64,000 bases of DNA from Papaver somniferum (taxonomy: Eukaryota; Streptophyta; Magnoliopsida; Ranunculales; Papaveraceae), in NCBI RefSeq assembly GCF_003573695.1, contig NC_039363.1:124851302-124915301 (forward strand). The letters are read 5' to 3'. The notes under the pieces were generated by a model. It was not told the DNA's origin. It worked only from the letters and a program-made list of their open reading frames with translations, and did no database searches. The position numbers were made by a program, and so were the translations under genes. Below, piece by piece: positions 22,594 through 34,893 of the stretch; the stretch's first letter is position 1; every line of letters starts with the position of its first letter.

Positions 22594-22737
22594 CTAACAA
22601 AATAATGTCTCATGACTCAAAATTTGTCATGTCATCTAAAAACTATATCTGTTTCATAATCTACAGTACCTCGTACGTCGTGATATAAAATTTTCCACTG
22701 ATCCAAACTCTGCCTGCACCGTAATGAAAGTCAAACA
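22594..22737. other. Short spacer between two retrotransposons
   Basis: These 144 bases show no gene. The last five (AAACA, 22733-22737) resemble AAACC after 32210 and may be the target duplication of the next element. Confidence 0.5.
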
Positions 22738-25520
22738 TGTTAGAGCATTGCTCGGTTGAACCCACCAAGAGTTGGTATGTCAAGTTTGGTTGTCATATTT
22801 TAGTGAACCAAAACTAATTTAACGAGTCGCTTGATTATTTACTAGAGTCAACTTCGTATAGGTTAGCTAGAAAGTTATTAGGATATGAGACTTACAAGTA
22901 TTACTCGAAGACTTGAAGAATGCGAAGAAGTAAAGAGCTACATCGATGACATCATCCTTCCTCTTGAGGTTAGTAATATTTTGACTTGAACTGTTTCATT
23001 CCTAACGTATCTTTCAAGTCGTGCTATATTGAAAACATAACTGCGAAGCTGTGAATGATTATACTCTAGTTAGACGTAGTATTAAGGAAATATAATACGA
23101 AGTATAACGCCTATCTTTTGAACTTCGTATATAAGACATCGACATAATTGTATGAATTCTATTGTGATTATGTATGGGTATGGGTGAAGATTTCGTCCTA
23201 GGAAACAATATTTTACATTCGTTTAAAGGAAGTACAATTCATAAACTTGTTTTGTGAATCGAAAGGGAAATTGCTAGGCTTATTGGTATTGTTATTCATT
23301 GCAAATCTTTGGATTTTTAATATTATGTTTAGTATAACCTCTCATAACTTATTTATGTATCTTGGTAAAACTATTCACAATGCCTGACTTATGTATCGAT
23401 ATGACTTTTATTAGTGAAACCAATCTTAAGTAATCACCTGAGATGGTATGATCGATATATGTAATTGGTATGACCAATCCTATTTATTGGGTAACAGATC
23501 CTAGTATTTGGTGGGACTAATCACAAGATGTGTAATCGATCCTTGTAGTAGGTTAACAAGTTTTAGTAATTGGTGTAACCAATCCTATAACTTGTGCAAC
23601 CGATCACAAGTAATACCATGAGATAGTGGTAACTGATCCTGGTACTTAGTCATTTTATGGAAACTAGTATAACCGATCCTATTAGCCACTTGGAGGTATA
23701 ACCGAACCTTGTGTTTGGTAGAACCGTTAAACCCATGAATGGTGATTGAATGTTTTTGATCAATCACATAATTCTTGGAAATCAGATGAACCTATACTAA
23801 ACTCGTTTGAAAGTGTGGCAAATCGGTTCCAAGATTGTAAATATGAAAAAGTATTTACAAAGTAAAGATGTCGACATACTTTGAACATGTACAGTAATTC
23901 TTATTTATTATTGTTTAAATATATTCCTTAATAACTAAAGGAGAATCCCGGATCGAAATAAATTGAGAATAATTTAAATAAGGTTTTTAATTTTATATGC
24001 TTTTAATTTCCAGCAATTAAATGCATATCTTTAGAAAATAAAAATTGGTAATGTGCATTTACTAATTGGAGATTTTCTACTGAGATTTCGGTCAATATTT
24101 GGACAGAGCATTTCCAGGAATTATGAAAACGATTTTGGATTTATTACATATCTTTGAGAATATTCGGTTTTGGAAATACCTTGGTGTCCAAACTTCCTTG
24201 GTCTATAAATATTGAAGTTTGCATTTCGAGCAAACTAATCCTCAGAGCCAGAAAAACTACCTAGTTGTGTTGTTACTAGTGGAGTTGTCTATTCGGAGAG
24301 GAAAGTACCCTAATTAGGCGAAATCTCTTACGACCGCTCGTTTTAAAGACTTCTTAGGGATTGAGAAGCTCTACGAGTACCGTTGGTGGGAACTAGATAA
24401 TTGCAGTTTATTATTATTTTTCGATTGATTTGATTGACTAATGGTTGTTGAACTTTGATTGCACCTAGTTTATTTATGCTTGAGAATCTTCTCTTCTGAT
24501 ATAAGATTCACTCAAACTAGATCGAAGTATCGACGAAGATCTTTAGACTGTTTGTAGATCTAAAGACGTCTTGTGATAATCCATCGTTAACAGACTCCGT
24601 TCTGTGTGTGATTGATCACAAGAGATTCAAGTTTTTTGTGTGCAGGTGTTTATAGAAGATCTAAGAAGATTTGAAGACAAAAAAGATTCTTTATTTGAGT
24701 TCATAATATTTGGTGTGCACAAAACTTGATCGGATGGGGATCCAACTATAATCGTTTTATCTTTTGATAGATTGCATTGGTTAGTTGCGTAGATTGCCAT
24801 CAATACATTTATTTGTGATTCATAGTATTGATTGCATAATATAAATAATTACTTTGGTAGTTGTTAAATATATTGATCTAAGAACCCGACAAAGGAGTTT
24901 ATTGGTTAAACGGAAGAGCCTTTTGTCAAACTCATATCACGTTGTTTGAAAAGAGTTGTTACCGAAGAGATTTGTTGTTCATTTACTGTTTGGAATACGA
25001 ACCAAAGGAATTTTTCCAAGTGCATGACTTATTGCAAGTTGGAAGCGCAGGGATACTAAGGGATCTAGGTGTGGTTTAGATTTTGTATAGCGGCTTAATT
25101 CTGAGAATATTCAATTCTGGACAAGTTCCCGGGGTATTTCTGCATTTGCGATTTCCTCGTTAACAAAACCTTGTTGTGTCTTTTACTTTTCTATTTCCGC
25201 AATTATAATTGATTTATTATAATTAGAAGTAAAATACACAAACGTTAATTCCTAATTACTTGATAGCAATCCTACGGTGTTTGGTTAAAAGAACCTATTA
25301 TCAAGTAATCATACTTCGTTGTTGTATTGTCTCGATATTGTATCCATAGTCAATCAGACACGTTATCTTGTTGTCGTATTGTCTCGATCTCATATCCATA
25401 GACGATCACACGAAGTGTGAACCGATTCGTTGTATTGTCTAAAATCGGTCCATAAACAATCAGTTTCAGAGAGAGGACTTATAGGAGATTGAGGTATATT
25501 TGGGTACCCTCGTCTTTTCA
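22738..25520 (+). repeat. Left LTR of the SIRE-like element
   Basis: This is 2783 bases. A TATAAATA box lies at 24204-24211. A degenerate tandem region at about 23400-23730 repeats words such as GTAACCGATC and CCAATC. The right LTR matches it throughout, apart from point changes and a 304-base insertion. Confidence 0.9.
24204..24211 (+). promoter_or_regulatory. TATA box of the SIRE-like LTR
   Basis: TCTATAAATATTGAAG is conserved at 30882-30889 in the right LTR and, inverted, at 49372-49379 in the reversed LTR. Confidence 0.6.
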
Positions 25521-25722
25521 ATTGGTATCAGAGCAGGCAAACACGAAAAGATCTAACAATCTGTGTTTGGTGCGATTCAACTTATAAGATACGAGTCAAA
25601 ATAAGAAAAGCAAAGCGAAACTTATGATGAACTCAGTTAACGTATGTCAAGATAATGAGAATAAGATCTCAGAAAATGTCAATGGAATTGGTCTCGTAAG
25701 TCTTTTCGAAAATCAAGGAAAA
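25521..25722 (+). other. Primer-binding site and first short reading frame of the SIRE-like element
   Basis: The primer-binding site TTGGTATCAGAGC occupies 25522-25534, directly after the LTR. A short frame starts at 25624 (MMNSVNVCQDNENKISENVN) and stops near 25731, where the next frame begins. Confidence 0.6.
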
Positions 25723-25727
25723 AGTCT

Positions 25728-26400
25728 ATGACTAATAGCTTGATTGAGATTCGGGTTACTGATCAGAAAAGAATGAATCTGAAACTCAAGAAACATGTTT
25801 TGGATCCGACTTCAATCTCTAGTGAAAAATCGTCTGTTTCCAAATGTGAAAAGAGATTAGATTCACTAGTCTGCCCAAGTTCTGAATTTCGTATAAAGTT
25901 AGAAAGATTTTTCAAACATGTTGAAAACTATTCAAAAAAGGGAACAACCGTTGACAGTCTAGATGATGTCCTAGAACTTATTGTTCAATTAAATGTAAGA
26001 ATTTGTGGATGAAAGCGAGAAACACTCAGTCTTCAAAATAATCTGGCAGATTATTTGGAACAAAAATTGGCTCTATGCAACGAAGTTCATCAACAGACTA
26101 CAGAGTGTTAAATTCTTAGTCAATCGCTGGAGCACTCACAAATAAGGAATAAGATCCTTATTGAAGAACTTTTTACATAGACTTGTCGAAAGGTATATCT
26201 AAAAAAGTGTTTAGAAAAACATTTCCAACAAGGAATGGATACCTTAAGAGGACATATAGAATATCTTGAGAAAAAGACATCAACAATTTGTCTAATGGCA
26301 GATCAAGATTACACGGGTTAAAGTTCAAGGAACATACCATCTTTGGCTCAAGATGTAATCAAGGATATAACATCTTGCAATATTTCTAATCAAGAGGATG
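25728..26400 (+). pseudogene. Unrecognised gag-position reading frame of the SIRE-like element
   Basis: From 25728 the frame is open to 26010 (94 residues: lysine- and serine-rich, with KLERFFKHVENYSKKG). After single stops it continues in the same frame as a helical, coiled-coil-like stretch (SLQNNLADYLEQKLALCNEV, later HIEYLEKKTS) to about 26400. It lies where gag should be, but has no zinc knuckle or capsid motif I can name. It may be a degraded gag N-terminus or an element-specific protein. Confidence 0.45.
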
Positions 26401-26897
26401 GATTCAAAACCCACATAAGGTAACATGATAATATCCCTAAATATAAGAAGGAAAAAAATCTTCAAAAGGTAATTGGTGAGGAAGATCCTCACCCCAACGC
26501 TTGATTGCGTTGAAATGTGCATCTCTGTACAATTCCCAATCTACTGATGTAAGGAAGAACACATATCTGGGCAATATGTATCCTGTCAATAATCTCTTAT
26601 TCAACATAGAGAGTTTACACAATCTACCTAAAGATGCTTAATCTGTCTTCATGTGTAGAAAAGCTGTCTAACAAACAACTTGTGTAAACCTGATAAGTTT
26701 TCTTATCTAAAGTATTTTTAGATACGTGATCTAGAAGTTTGATTCTTCAAAAGAATCTTTGTGATTCTATAACACATAAGATGCGAAAATCCTTTCAAAT
26801 CTGGTCAGAATTTTTATTTAAGGATGACACCTATGTTTGGTATATGTTAAACTCTTCCCGAATATATGTACTCATCTTATTCGAGAACTTATGATAA

Positions 26898-27284
26898 ATG
26901 ATGTATCTTCAAACCAGATCTCAAGCCAAAATTCTGAAAGCATTAAGTGGAATGACTTCTAAGGAAACTGTTCATCTTGATGATACCTTCAAGAAATCTG
27001 GTTGTGAAGATAAAGAGAATGAAAAGGAAGATATAACTCATCTCCTAGTCCAAAAAAATTTGGATGCTAAGATTGATATTATCAATCTACGACAAGTCCT
27101 CCTCAGTACTATCGAAACACATCATAGACAGGCAACACTGCTAAGAACTGTTATTCATAACCAAAGAAAGCTGAAACTTGGAATCGGTAACATGGAGTAT
27201 GCTCGGAATATTAATCTAAAGGTTAATGCTTTAGCCTGTGAACATAATCAAGGTACTGTGTGCAGAATCCGAGATATTAGTTGA
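26898..27284 (+). CDS. Unrecognised 128-residue reading frame in the SIRE-like element
   Basis: This open frame starts with a double methionine (MMYLQTRSQAKILKALSGM) and ends at a TGA after DIS. It is charged and mostly helical (DKENEKEDITHLLVQKNLDA), with no known motif, membrane segment or signal peptide. It is the longest open frame of the interior. No pol domain follows, so it may be a second non-pol product or chance. Confidence 0.35.
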   Translation: MMYLQTRSQAKILKALSGMTSKETVHLDDTFKKSGCEDKENEKEDITHLLVQKNLDAKIDIINLRQVLLSTIETHHRQATLLRTVIHNQRKLKLGIGNMEYARNINLKVNALACEHNQGTVCRIRDIS

Positions 27285-29107
27285 GATGTTGTTGATCAAG
27301 ATTCTGAAAATTTTGAGGAAATTGAAGATGATCTTTGAAAAATCTGTTGAAAAATATACATTACTTTTTGATTATTTTCAATAAGGTCTATTTTGAATAA
27401 AACTATCTATTATTTATGAATAAAATGATTATTTTATAATTTTTCTTGTGATAGTTTTTCGATAACATAGCCAGTGCTTGAATGCTTTATATTATTGCTA
27501 TGTGTTTATGGGATGTTTGATTTCGGTTTTCATAACCTTAATATTCGATCTCATATTGTGTGAACCCTTATAGTTTGGGTGACTTTTTGATTTAGCGGGA
27601 TTGAGTTATAACCCATGTTGGTAGGCTTTATCAAAGGATCATATGTGTGAAAAAGTCACAATATGTTGAATCGCTTTTGGTTTAGCATAAAAGCATATGT
27701 GTTTCGGGGTTTCAACTATAGTTAAAACCGATTTTCAACCTTTCTCTGGTAAAGGTTGCCTTTTTGTTGTTGTTCTTTTGTCTTGCGAGAGGATGACAAC
27801 ACAACGGGGGAGAGTTCTATATGAACTTGCGCTTAATGATATATCTATCTGGGGTGAAGAGTATACGTAATTTGAGGTAACGAATTTGTTAGTTAATCAT
27901 TTTCCTGTTTAAGAAAAGCCTGATTTTGTTGCACATACTTTGCTTTTGCTTAACAAAATTTTGGTACAATTGATGTTTATTCCATAATTTGTGTATGGAT
28001 GTGTGTTGATTCAATTGATTCATGTTGAGAAAAACTATTGTTATCTTGCTTTATTGTTTGGTATCAATTGTTTAGGCTTAACGAAATTTCGATGCAATTG
28101 CGGCGCTTTAATGACTATGTTTTTTTCAATTGCTTCCGGTTAAAATAAATAATTATGCAAGTTGATTTATTTGGTTTGTATGAATTGTTTATAGCTTAAC
28201 AAAAAAATTCGGGATCATTTGTTTAGTCCAATTCGATTCCGGATAAGAGAAACTAAGTTAATTATGATCTTAGTTAGACTTATCAAAGTGGAGGATTCGG
28301 TTATTCAAGTCTATCCGAATGCCTTAACATGAAGTACTAGTTAACTAACCTAGTAATTGTCTTGTTTAAAGTGAAAGGTCTAAGTTATTTTTCGAATAAT
28401 TAGAACCTGATGAGAAAAATAGAGTTAATCCAAATCTTTATTTTTGTCTTATCAAACAAGCAATTGTATTTGGACAATCGGTTTAGCAAAAGAACTAAGG
28501 TGCTTAGTCAATTTTTAATTTTCTAAACTATTAGGGAAAATTTCTTCGGGCAATTGTTTCCTTGATAACATATCAAAATAAAATTACTTTGTAGTTTCGG
28601 TTTTGATATTGGTTATCTAAAATGTTATGTGGAACCTTCGTGCTTAACTCTTATAGGTTATGCAAGTCTTTTTATATTTGTAAGATCATTTAATTTTGTC
28701 CTTTATTTTCTCATACCTTTGTCATTTCGTGACAAAAAGGGGGGAAATATATGGAGTAAACAAGTGATATGATCCACTAAGGAAAGGACAATGGTGCTAA
28801 AACGTTATATCTAACGAAAGAGTAAAGCATTGACTAAGGGGGAGAAACGTATCATATGATGATTTGTTGTTATATGGACTACAAGAGGAAATAAAAAAGA
28901 TGTGTGGAATGAAAATCTACCTATCTCACCTTTAGAGGGAGTATTAGCTTTGTTATTGTAATGTCAACAGCGGCATTTATGGATTGAATATATGCAGGTT
29001 ATTGTGTTGTTGAAACTTGGAATCAAGCGTATGTATAATGAATTCTTGTAATTTGTGTATCCATATGATGTAAGAGTTTTGTCACTAAAATTAACAAATG
29101 AGGAGAT
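27285..29107 (+). other. Non-coding 3' interior of the SIRE-like element
   Basis: I see no gene here; the stretch is AT-rich. Purine tracts AAAAAGGGGGGAAA (about 28733-28747) and AAGGGGGAGAAACG (about 28837-28850) and the last AAATGAGGAGAT before 29108 resemble the polypurine signals of SIRE-like elements. Confidence 0.6.
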
Positions 29108-32100
29108 TGTTAGAGCATTGCTCGGTTGAACCCATCAAGAGTTGGTATGTCAAGTTTGGTTGTCATATTTTAGTGAACCAAAACTCATTTAAAGAGTCGC
29201 TTGATTATTTATTAGAGTCAACTTCGTATAGGTTAGCTAGAAAGTTATTAGGATATGATACTTACAAGTATTACTCGAAGACTTGAAGAATGCGAAGAAG
29301 TAAAGAGCTACATCGATGACATCATCCTTCCTCTTGAGGCTAATAATATTTTGACTTGAACTGTTTCATTCCTAATGTATTTTTCAAGTCATGCTATATT
29401 GAAAACATAAATGCGAAGCTGTGAATGATTATACTCTAGTTAGACGTAGTATTAAGGAATTATAATACGAAGTATAACACCTATCTTTTGAACTTCGTAT
29501 ATAAGACATCGACATAATCGTATGAATGCTATTGTGATTATGTATGGGTATGGGTGAAGATTTCGTCCTAGGAAACAATGTTTTACATTCGTTTAAAAGA
29601 AGTACAATTCATAAACTGGTTTTGTGAATCGAAAGGGAAATCGCTAGGCTTATTGGTATTGTTATTCATTGCAAATCTTTGGATTACCAATATGTGTGTT
29701 TAGTATAACCGCTCATAACATATTTATGTATCTTGGTAAAACTATTCACAATGCATGACTTATGTATCAATATGACTTTTATTAGTGAAACCAATCTTAA
29801 GTAATCACCTGAGATGGTATGATCGATATTTGTAATTGGTGTGACCAATCCTAGTCATTGGGTAACCGATCCTAGTATTTGGTGGGACTAATCACAAGAT
29901 GTGTAATCGATCCTTGTAGTAGGTTAACAAGTTTTAGTAATTGGTGTAACCGATCCTATAAATTGTGCAACCGATCACAAGTAATACCATGAGATAGTGG
30001 TAACCGATCATGGTACTTAGTTAGCCATTTTATGGAAACTAGTGTAACTGATTCTAGTAGCCACTTGGAGGTAGAACCGAACCTTGTGTTTGGTAGAACC
30101 GTTAAACCCATGAATGGTGATTGAATTTTTTTGATCAATCACATAGTTCTTGGAAATCAGATGAACCAATTCTAAACTCGTTTGGTAGTGTGGCAAATCG
30201 GTTCCAAGATTGTAAATATGAAAAAGGATTTACAACGTAAAGATGTCGACATACTTTGAACATGTGCAGTAATTCTTATCTATTATTGTTCAAAGATATT
30301 CCTTAATAACTAAAGGAGAATCCCGGATCGAAATAAATTGAGAATCTTTTAATTAAGGTTCACGGATATGGTTTTGATGTGCTTGCCGTCTCCACTTTGG
30401 GGGAGCTCAGTGATGATGCAGTTGATCTCTTGAAGCGTCTTCACACTATTCTACCAGCCATGAAGGTACACCTAAGGATGCTAATTTCTTGTTTCATAGG
30501 GTAGGTGTTGTCATTAAGAAAGGGGTTGGAGCCCAACTTGTTTCTAAGCTTCCAACTAACTTTTTTTAATCTCTTTTTGGTTTCCTTTAGTCTTTGTTTC
30601 ATATCTTATTCGTTTAAATTCATAATTTAATATAATAATTATAAATATAAAAAAAATTAAGGTTATTAATTTTATATGCTTTTAATTTCCAGCAATTAAA
30701 TGCATATCTTTAGAAAATAAAAATTGGTAATGTGCATTTACTAATTGGAAATTTTACACTGAGATTTCGGTCAATATTTGGACAGAGCATTTCCAGGAAT
30801 TATGAAAACCGATTTTGGTTTTATTGCATATCTTTGAGAATATTAGGTTTTGGAAATTCCATGGTCCATACTTCCTTGGTCTATAAATATTGAAGTTTGC
30901 ATTTCGAGCAAACTAATCCTCAGAGCCAGCAAAACTACCTAGTTGTGTTGTTACTGGTGGAGCTGTCTATTCGGAGAGGAAAGTACCCTAATTAGGCGAA
31001 ATATCTTACAACCACTCGTTTTAAAGACTTCTTTGGGATTGAGAATCTCTACGAGTAGCATTGGTGGAAACTAGATAATTGCAGTTTATTATTAGTTTTC
31101 GATTGATTTGATTGACTAACGGTTGTTGAAATTTGATTGCACCTAGTTTGTTTATGCTTGAGAATCTTCTCTTCTGATATAAGATTCACTCAAACTAGAT
31201 CGAAGTATCGACGGGGATCTTTAGACTGTTTGTAGATCTAAAGACGTCTTGTGATAATCTATGGTTAACAGACTCCATTTTATGTGTGATTGATCACAAG
31301 AGATTCAAGTTGCTTGTGTGCAGGTGTTTATTGAAGATCTAAGAAGATTTGAAGACAAAGAAGATTTCTTATTTGAGTTCATAATCTTTGGTGTGCACAA
31401 AACTTGATGGACTGGGGATCCAACTATAATCAGTTTATCTTTTGATAGATTGGATTGATTAGTTGCGTAGATCGGCATCAATACATTTCTTTGTGATTCA
31501 TAGTATTGATTGCATAGTCTAAACAATTACTTTGGTAGTTGTTGAATAGATTGATCAAAGAACCCGACAAAGGAGTTTATTGGGATAAACGGAAGAGAAT
31601 TTTTCAAACTCATATCACGTTATTTGAAAAGAGTTGTTACCGAAGAGATTTGTTGTTCCTTTACTGTTTGGAATACGAAACAAAGGAATTGTTCCAAGTG
31701 CATGACTTATTGCAAGTTAGAGGCGCAGGGATACTGAGGGAACTAGGTGAATTATAAGTTTAGTTGTTGGGTCTCAACTATACGAAGTTGGTTTAGATTT
31801 TGTATAACGGCTTTATTATGAGAGTATTCAATTCTGAACAAGGTCCCGGGGCTTTTCTACATTTGCGGTTTCCTCGTTAACAAATTCTTGCTGTGTCTTT
31901 TACTTTTCTATTTCTACAATAATAATCAATTTATTATAATTAGAAGTAAAATACACAAACGTTAATTCCTAATTACTTGATATCAATCATACTTCGTTGT
32001 TGTATTATCTCGATCTTGTATCTATAGTCAATCCCACAAGTTATCTTGTTGTCGTATTGTCTCTATCTCATATACATAGACGATCACACGAAGTGTCAAC

Positions 32101-32210
32101 CGATTCTTTGCATTGTCTCGACTCAGTCCATAGGAAATCAATTTCAGAGAAAGGACTTATAGGTGGAAAAGTTTTAGATTGAAGTATATTTGGGTACCAT
32201 CGTCTTTTCA
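29108..32210 (+). repeat. Right LTR of the SIRE-like element
   Basis: This is 3103 bases including a 304-base insertion and duplication at 30361-30664; without it the length is about the same as the left LTR. TATAAATA is at 30882-30889. Confidence 0.9.
30361..30654 (+). mobile_element. 5'-truncated LINE-like insertion in the right LTR
   Basis: A 294-base block absent from the left LTR is flanked by AATTAAGGTT on both sides (30351-30360 and 30655-30664). It ends in an A-rich tail (ATAAATATAAAAAAA). It reads in plus as the end of a protein (ELSDDAVDLLKRLH, then VVIKKGVGAQLVSKL, stop), which resembles the far C-terminus of plant LINE polyproteins. The variable-length duplication, A tail and 5' truncation fit LINE retroposition; the family call is from memory. 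Confidence 0.7.
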
Positions 32211-32523
32211 AAACCTTTTATGAACCCAAATGTTCAATGTGAAAGAAAAATAATATCAATTGAATAGATGACAAGGTCATCCCAATTTTTTCTAAAATTA
32301 AACTCAAGTTTTAGGACACTTTCCCTCCGGCGATCTAGCTATTGGGTGGTCATCAATTTTTAAATTGGTGGTCATCAGGTGGGCATCTCTGGCTGTCTAG
32401 CTATTGGGTGGACTAGATTTATAAAATTGCAAATCATCCAAAAATAAATAAATTACCATGATAAACGCCGTGGTAGTTGATCCACAAACCAACCAATAAG
32501 ACTCCTTTTATGGTGATCCCTGC
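32211..32523. other. Unassigned DNA between LTRs
   Basis: There is no gene. The word CTAGCTATTGGGTGG occurs twice (about 32335 and 32397), and GGTGGTCATCA also recurs, suggesting a small duplicated or foldback repeat. Confidence 0.4.
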
Positions 32524-34716
32524 TGAAAACGCAGGGGATACCAAATACACCCAACTTTTTCGTTCGGCAACCTATATAGAAAAAATTTAATACAATATGA
32601 AGCAGACCAACTTAATAACCCTTGACAATATGTATATAGAGTTTATATCTCAACCTCTACTCAATCAGTACCTGTACAGACACAAGGTCCGTGAACCTGA
32701 TTGTTAAGCAGAGTTCTTGGACGATCTGAAATATCAATACCTAAGATGAATCTAGTCGTATCCAAATAATCCAATCGGAATTCTGGCAAGTGGTTAAACT
32801 TGTTATCTATCTTTCAAGATACGAATTCTACAAGAAACAAGTATCGTAATCAATAACAATTAAGAGGACGTGTCTACTTAGAGTGAATACGTACAAACCT
32901 GTGTAAACCCAATTATAAAGATAAACAATATAATACGGAAAAGGAAAAACACAAGACACCCGAAATTTTGTTTACGAGAAAACCGCAATAGCAGAAAAAT
33001 CCCGGGACCTCGTCCAGATTGAACACCACACTATATTAAGCCGCTGCAGACACTAGCCTACTATCATACTTCGGACTGGAATGTAGTTGAGACCGAATCC
33101 ACCCTCCAAGTGATTCAGCTGCAGTTGTGTTCCTTACGTCTCTTGAATCTCGCAAGGTTCTACGCACTTGATTCCCTTAGCTGATGTATTTTATAGCCTA
33201 AGAGTTGCTTCATCCTAAGTGAAGACTTTTGATACCAATCTTCCTCTAACAGATATTCCTATTTGATTTCTATTTAGATCATAAGATCAAGGTATGGAAA
33301 TCTGTTTGCAATAGACAAAGCTAGCAAACCTCACAAATCCGGAACTTTCGACTTCCGAAGAGCAGATTCTTAACCACCTCTCAAGAAAAATTGTTGAAAG
33401 ATCAACTATGATCAATATTTAGATATATATCTTGAGGAATCACAAAGTTTGAGATGAAGAGCACTTTGCGATTAATCTATCTTGCCTAAAAGAGATTGAC
33501 GAAAACATCGATAACAGAAAAGCAAGATCACGGTACACGAAATATCAAGCTAAAGATAGTGGGAACTCGCTTCAAGAATTCCCAAAGTGAAGTCTTTTAG
33601 TCGTAGACCTAAACGGTAGATAGAGGACGACTCTAGAATCAACTAGGGCACAAAGTTTTAGGGATTGAATTTCCCAGTTGACAGAGAATAACTATTTATA
33701 GTTTTCAAAGACCAGGGTTATCTTAGGATTCAAGCTAAGATAACTTGAGAATCAAGTAACCTTCTTTCAGTTTTCGAAACACAATAGAAGAGTACACACA
33801 TTGGGTTCGGTAACCGTGTGGTGCATAATGACTGTTCGGTTTGGCAAGTTAGCCAAATAACTAAAAGCTATTTGATGTTCATTCAAACATACAAGATTTT
33901 AATCATGAACCACACACATAAGTATTTAAGTGATTAATGAAGTCTTATTAGAAGTGTATAAGAGAGTTTAAGCGCAAGAAATAAGTTTTTGTGCATCTGT
34001 TAAACATTATAGAGACAGTTGGTACAACGGTTCGTGAACCGAGTTCGCAAACCCTAAAAGACTCCGAAAATCGGTTGACCTTAGTTCGTGAACTGGGTAG
34101 GCCAACTGCTAGACAATTTATCCAACATACAATTCAGTTCACCACGGTTTGTCAACCGGGTTCGTAAACTGTCCACGACTTAACTTGTGTTTCGCAAATT
34201 GAGTTCGCTAACCTTCTATGTGTTTCTGTAAATCAAATATATATGGTTTGCGAACTGCTAACCTACCCTGAGACGAAATTCAGTAAGTTCATATTTCTCT
34301 CTTTTGAAGTATTGAAACACTCTCATGTGACGAATCATTTGCATGGGAAATTTTCAATTGATCCACAAATTAATTCATGAAACTAATATTGTTAAAGGAC
34401 CATTGAATATCTAATTGCTAAGTCACACTTAAATATTCTTTGCAACACAAGCTTGACCCGAAATCTACTTCTTTGTAAATCTACTCATATGACATAGTCT
34501 CAACATAGTTTTCATATACCTGGATACAGAAGTTCTACAAATATCTTCGTCGATCTTCAGTCTTCAAGGTTGATCTCTGATACTCAACTACAATTTTAAC
34601 CTAGTCTGAGACTTGACTTGGTAAACTAGAAATCAAGAAATAGTTTTCATCACCTAAATTTGATAAAAAGCTTGAGATAGCAAAACCTATTGGTTCAACC
34701 GAGCAGTGCTCTAACA
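32524..34716 (-). repeat. Solo LTR of a diverged SIRE-like family, reversed
   Basis: On the minus strand this begins TGTTAGAGCACTGCTCGG and ends CCTGCGTTTTCA. It is flanked by CCTGC (32519-32523) and CCTAC (34717-34721), a 5-bp duplication with one change. It shares with 22738-25520 the segment around CCCGGGACC and the ends, but its tandem region (about 34020-34260) has a different motif (GGTTCGTGAACC/GTTCGCAAACC). No internal domain borders it, so it is a solo LTR. Confidence 0.8.
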
Positions 34717-34893
34717 CCTACAGAGGCACAAAATATGAACCTCGGTAAGTTTTTGTTGATATACGCACTAGAGTTTCTATCCTCTCTCAGATTCTTATTG
34801 GTGACCTTAATTTTGTTCTTGCTCCCAACGAAGAAACTAGAGGCAGGATCCCCAAACTTTCGAGGTCGCTATTATTGCCAGTATTATTGAGTC
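34717..34893. other. Short spacer between LTRs
   Basis: These 177 bases have no feature I can name apart from the CCTAC repeat at the start. Confidence 0.4.

Larger units (their letters stand above)
22738..32210 (+). mobile_element. Large non-autonomous SIRE/Maximus-like LTR retrotransposon
   Basis: Two long LTRs (22738-25520 and 29108-32210) start TGTTAGAGCATTGC and end GTCTTTTCA. Inside the left one lies TTGGTATCAGAGC, complementary to initiator tRNA-Met. Before the right one is AAATGAGGAGAT, and further up GACAAAAAGGGGGGAAA, as in SIRE/Maximus copia elements. The 3.6-kb interior has no recognisable gag, protease, integrase or RT. It fits a large retrotransposon derivative that depends on enzymes made elsewhere. 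Flanking AAACA/AAACC is a possible target duplication. Confidence 0.88.

Noticed and set aside
32524..34716. Full retrotransposon between the reversed LTR and the next forward LTR
   Set aside because: Only 177 bases separate them, they differ in orientation, and the first has its own near-identical 5-bp flanks, so it is a solo LTR.
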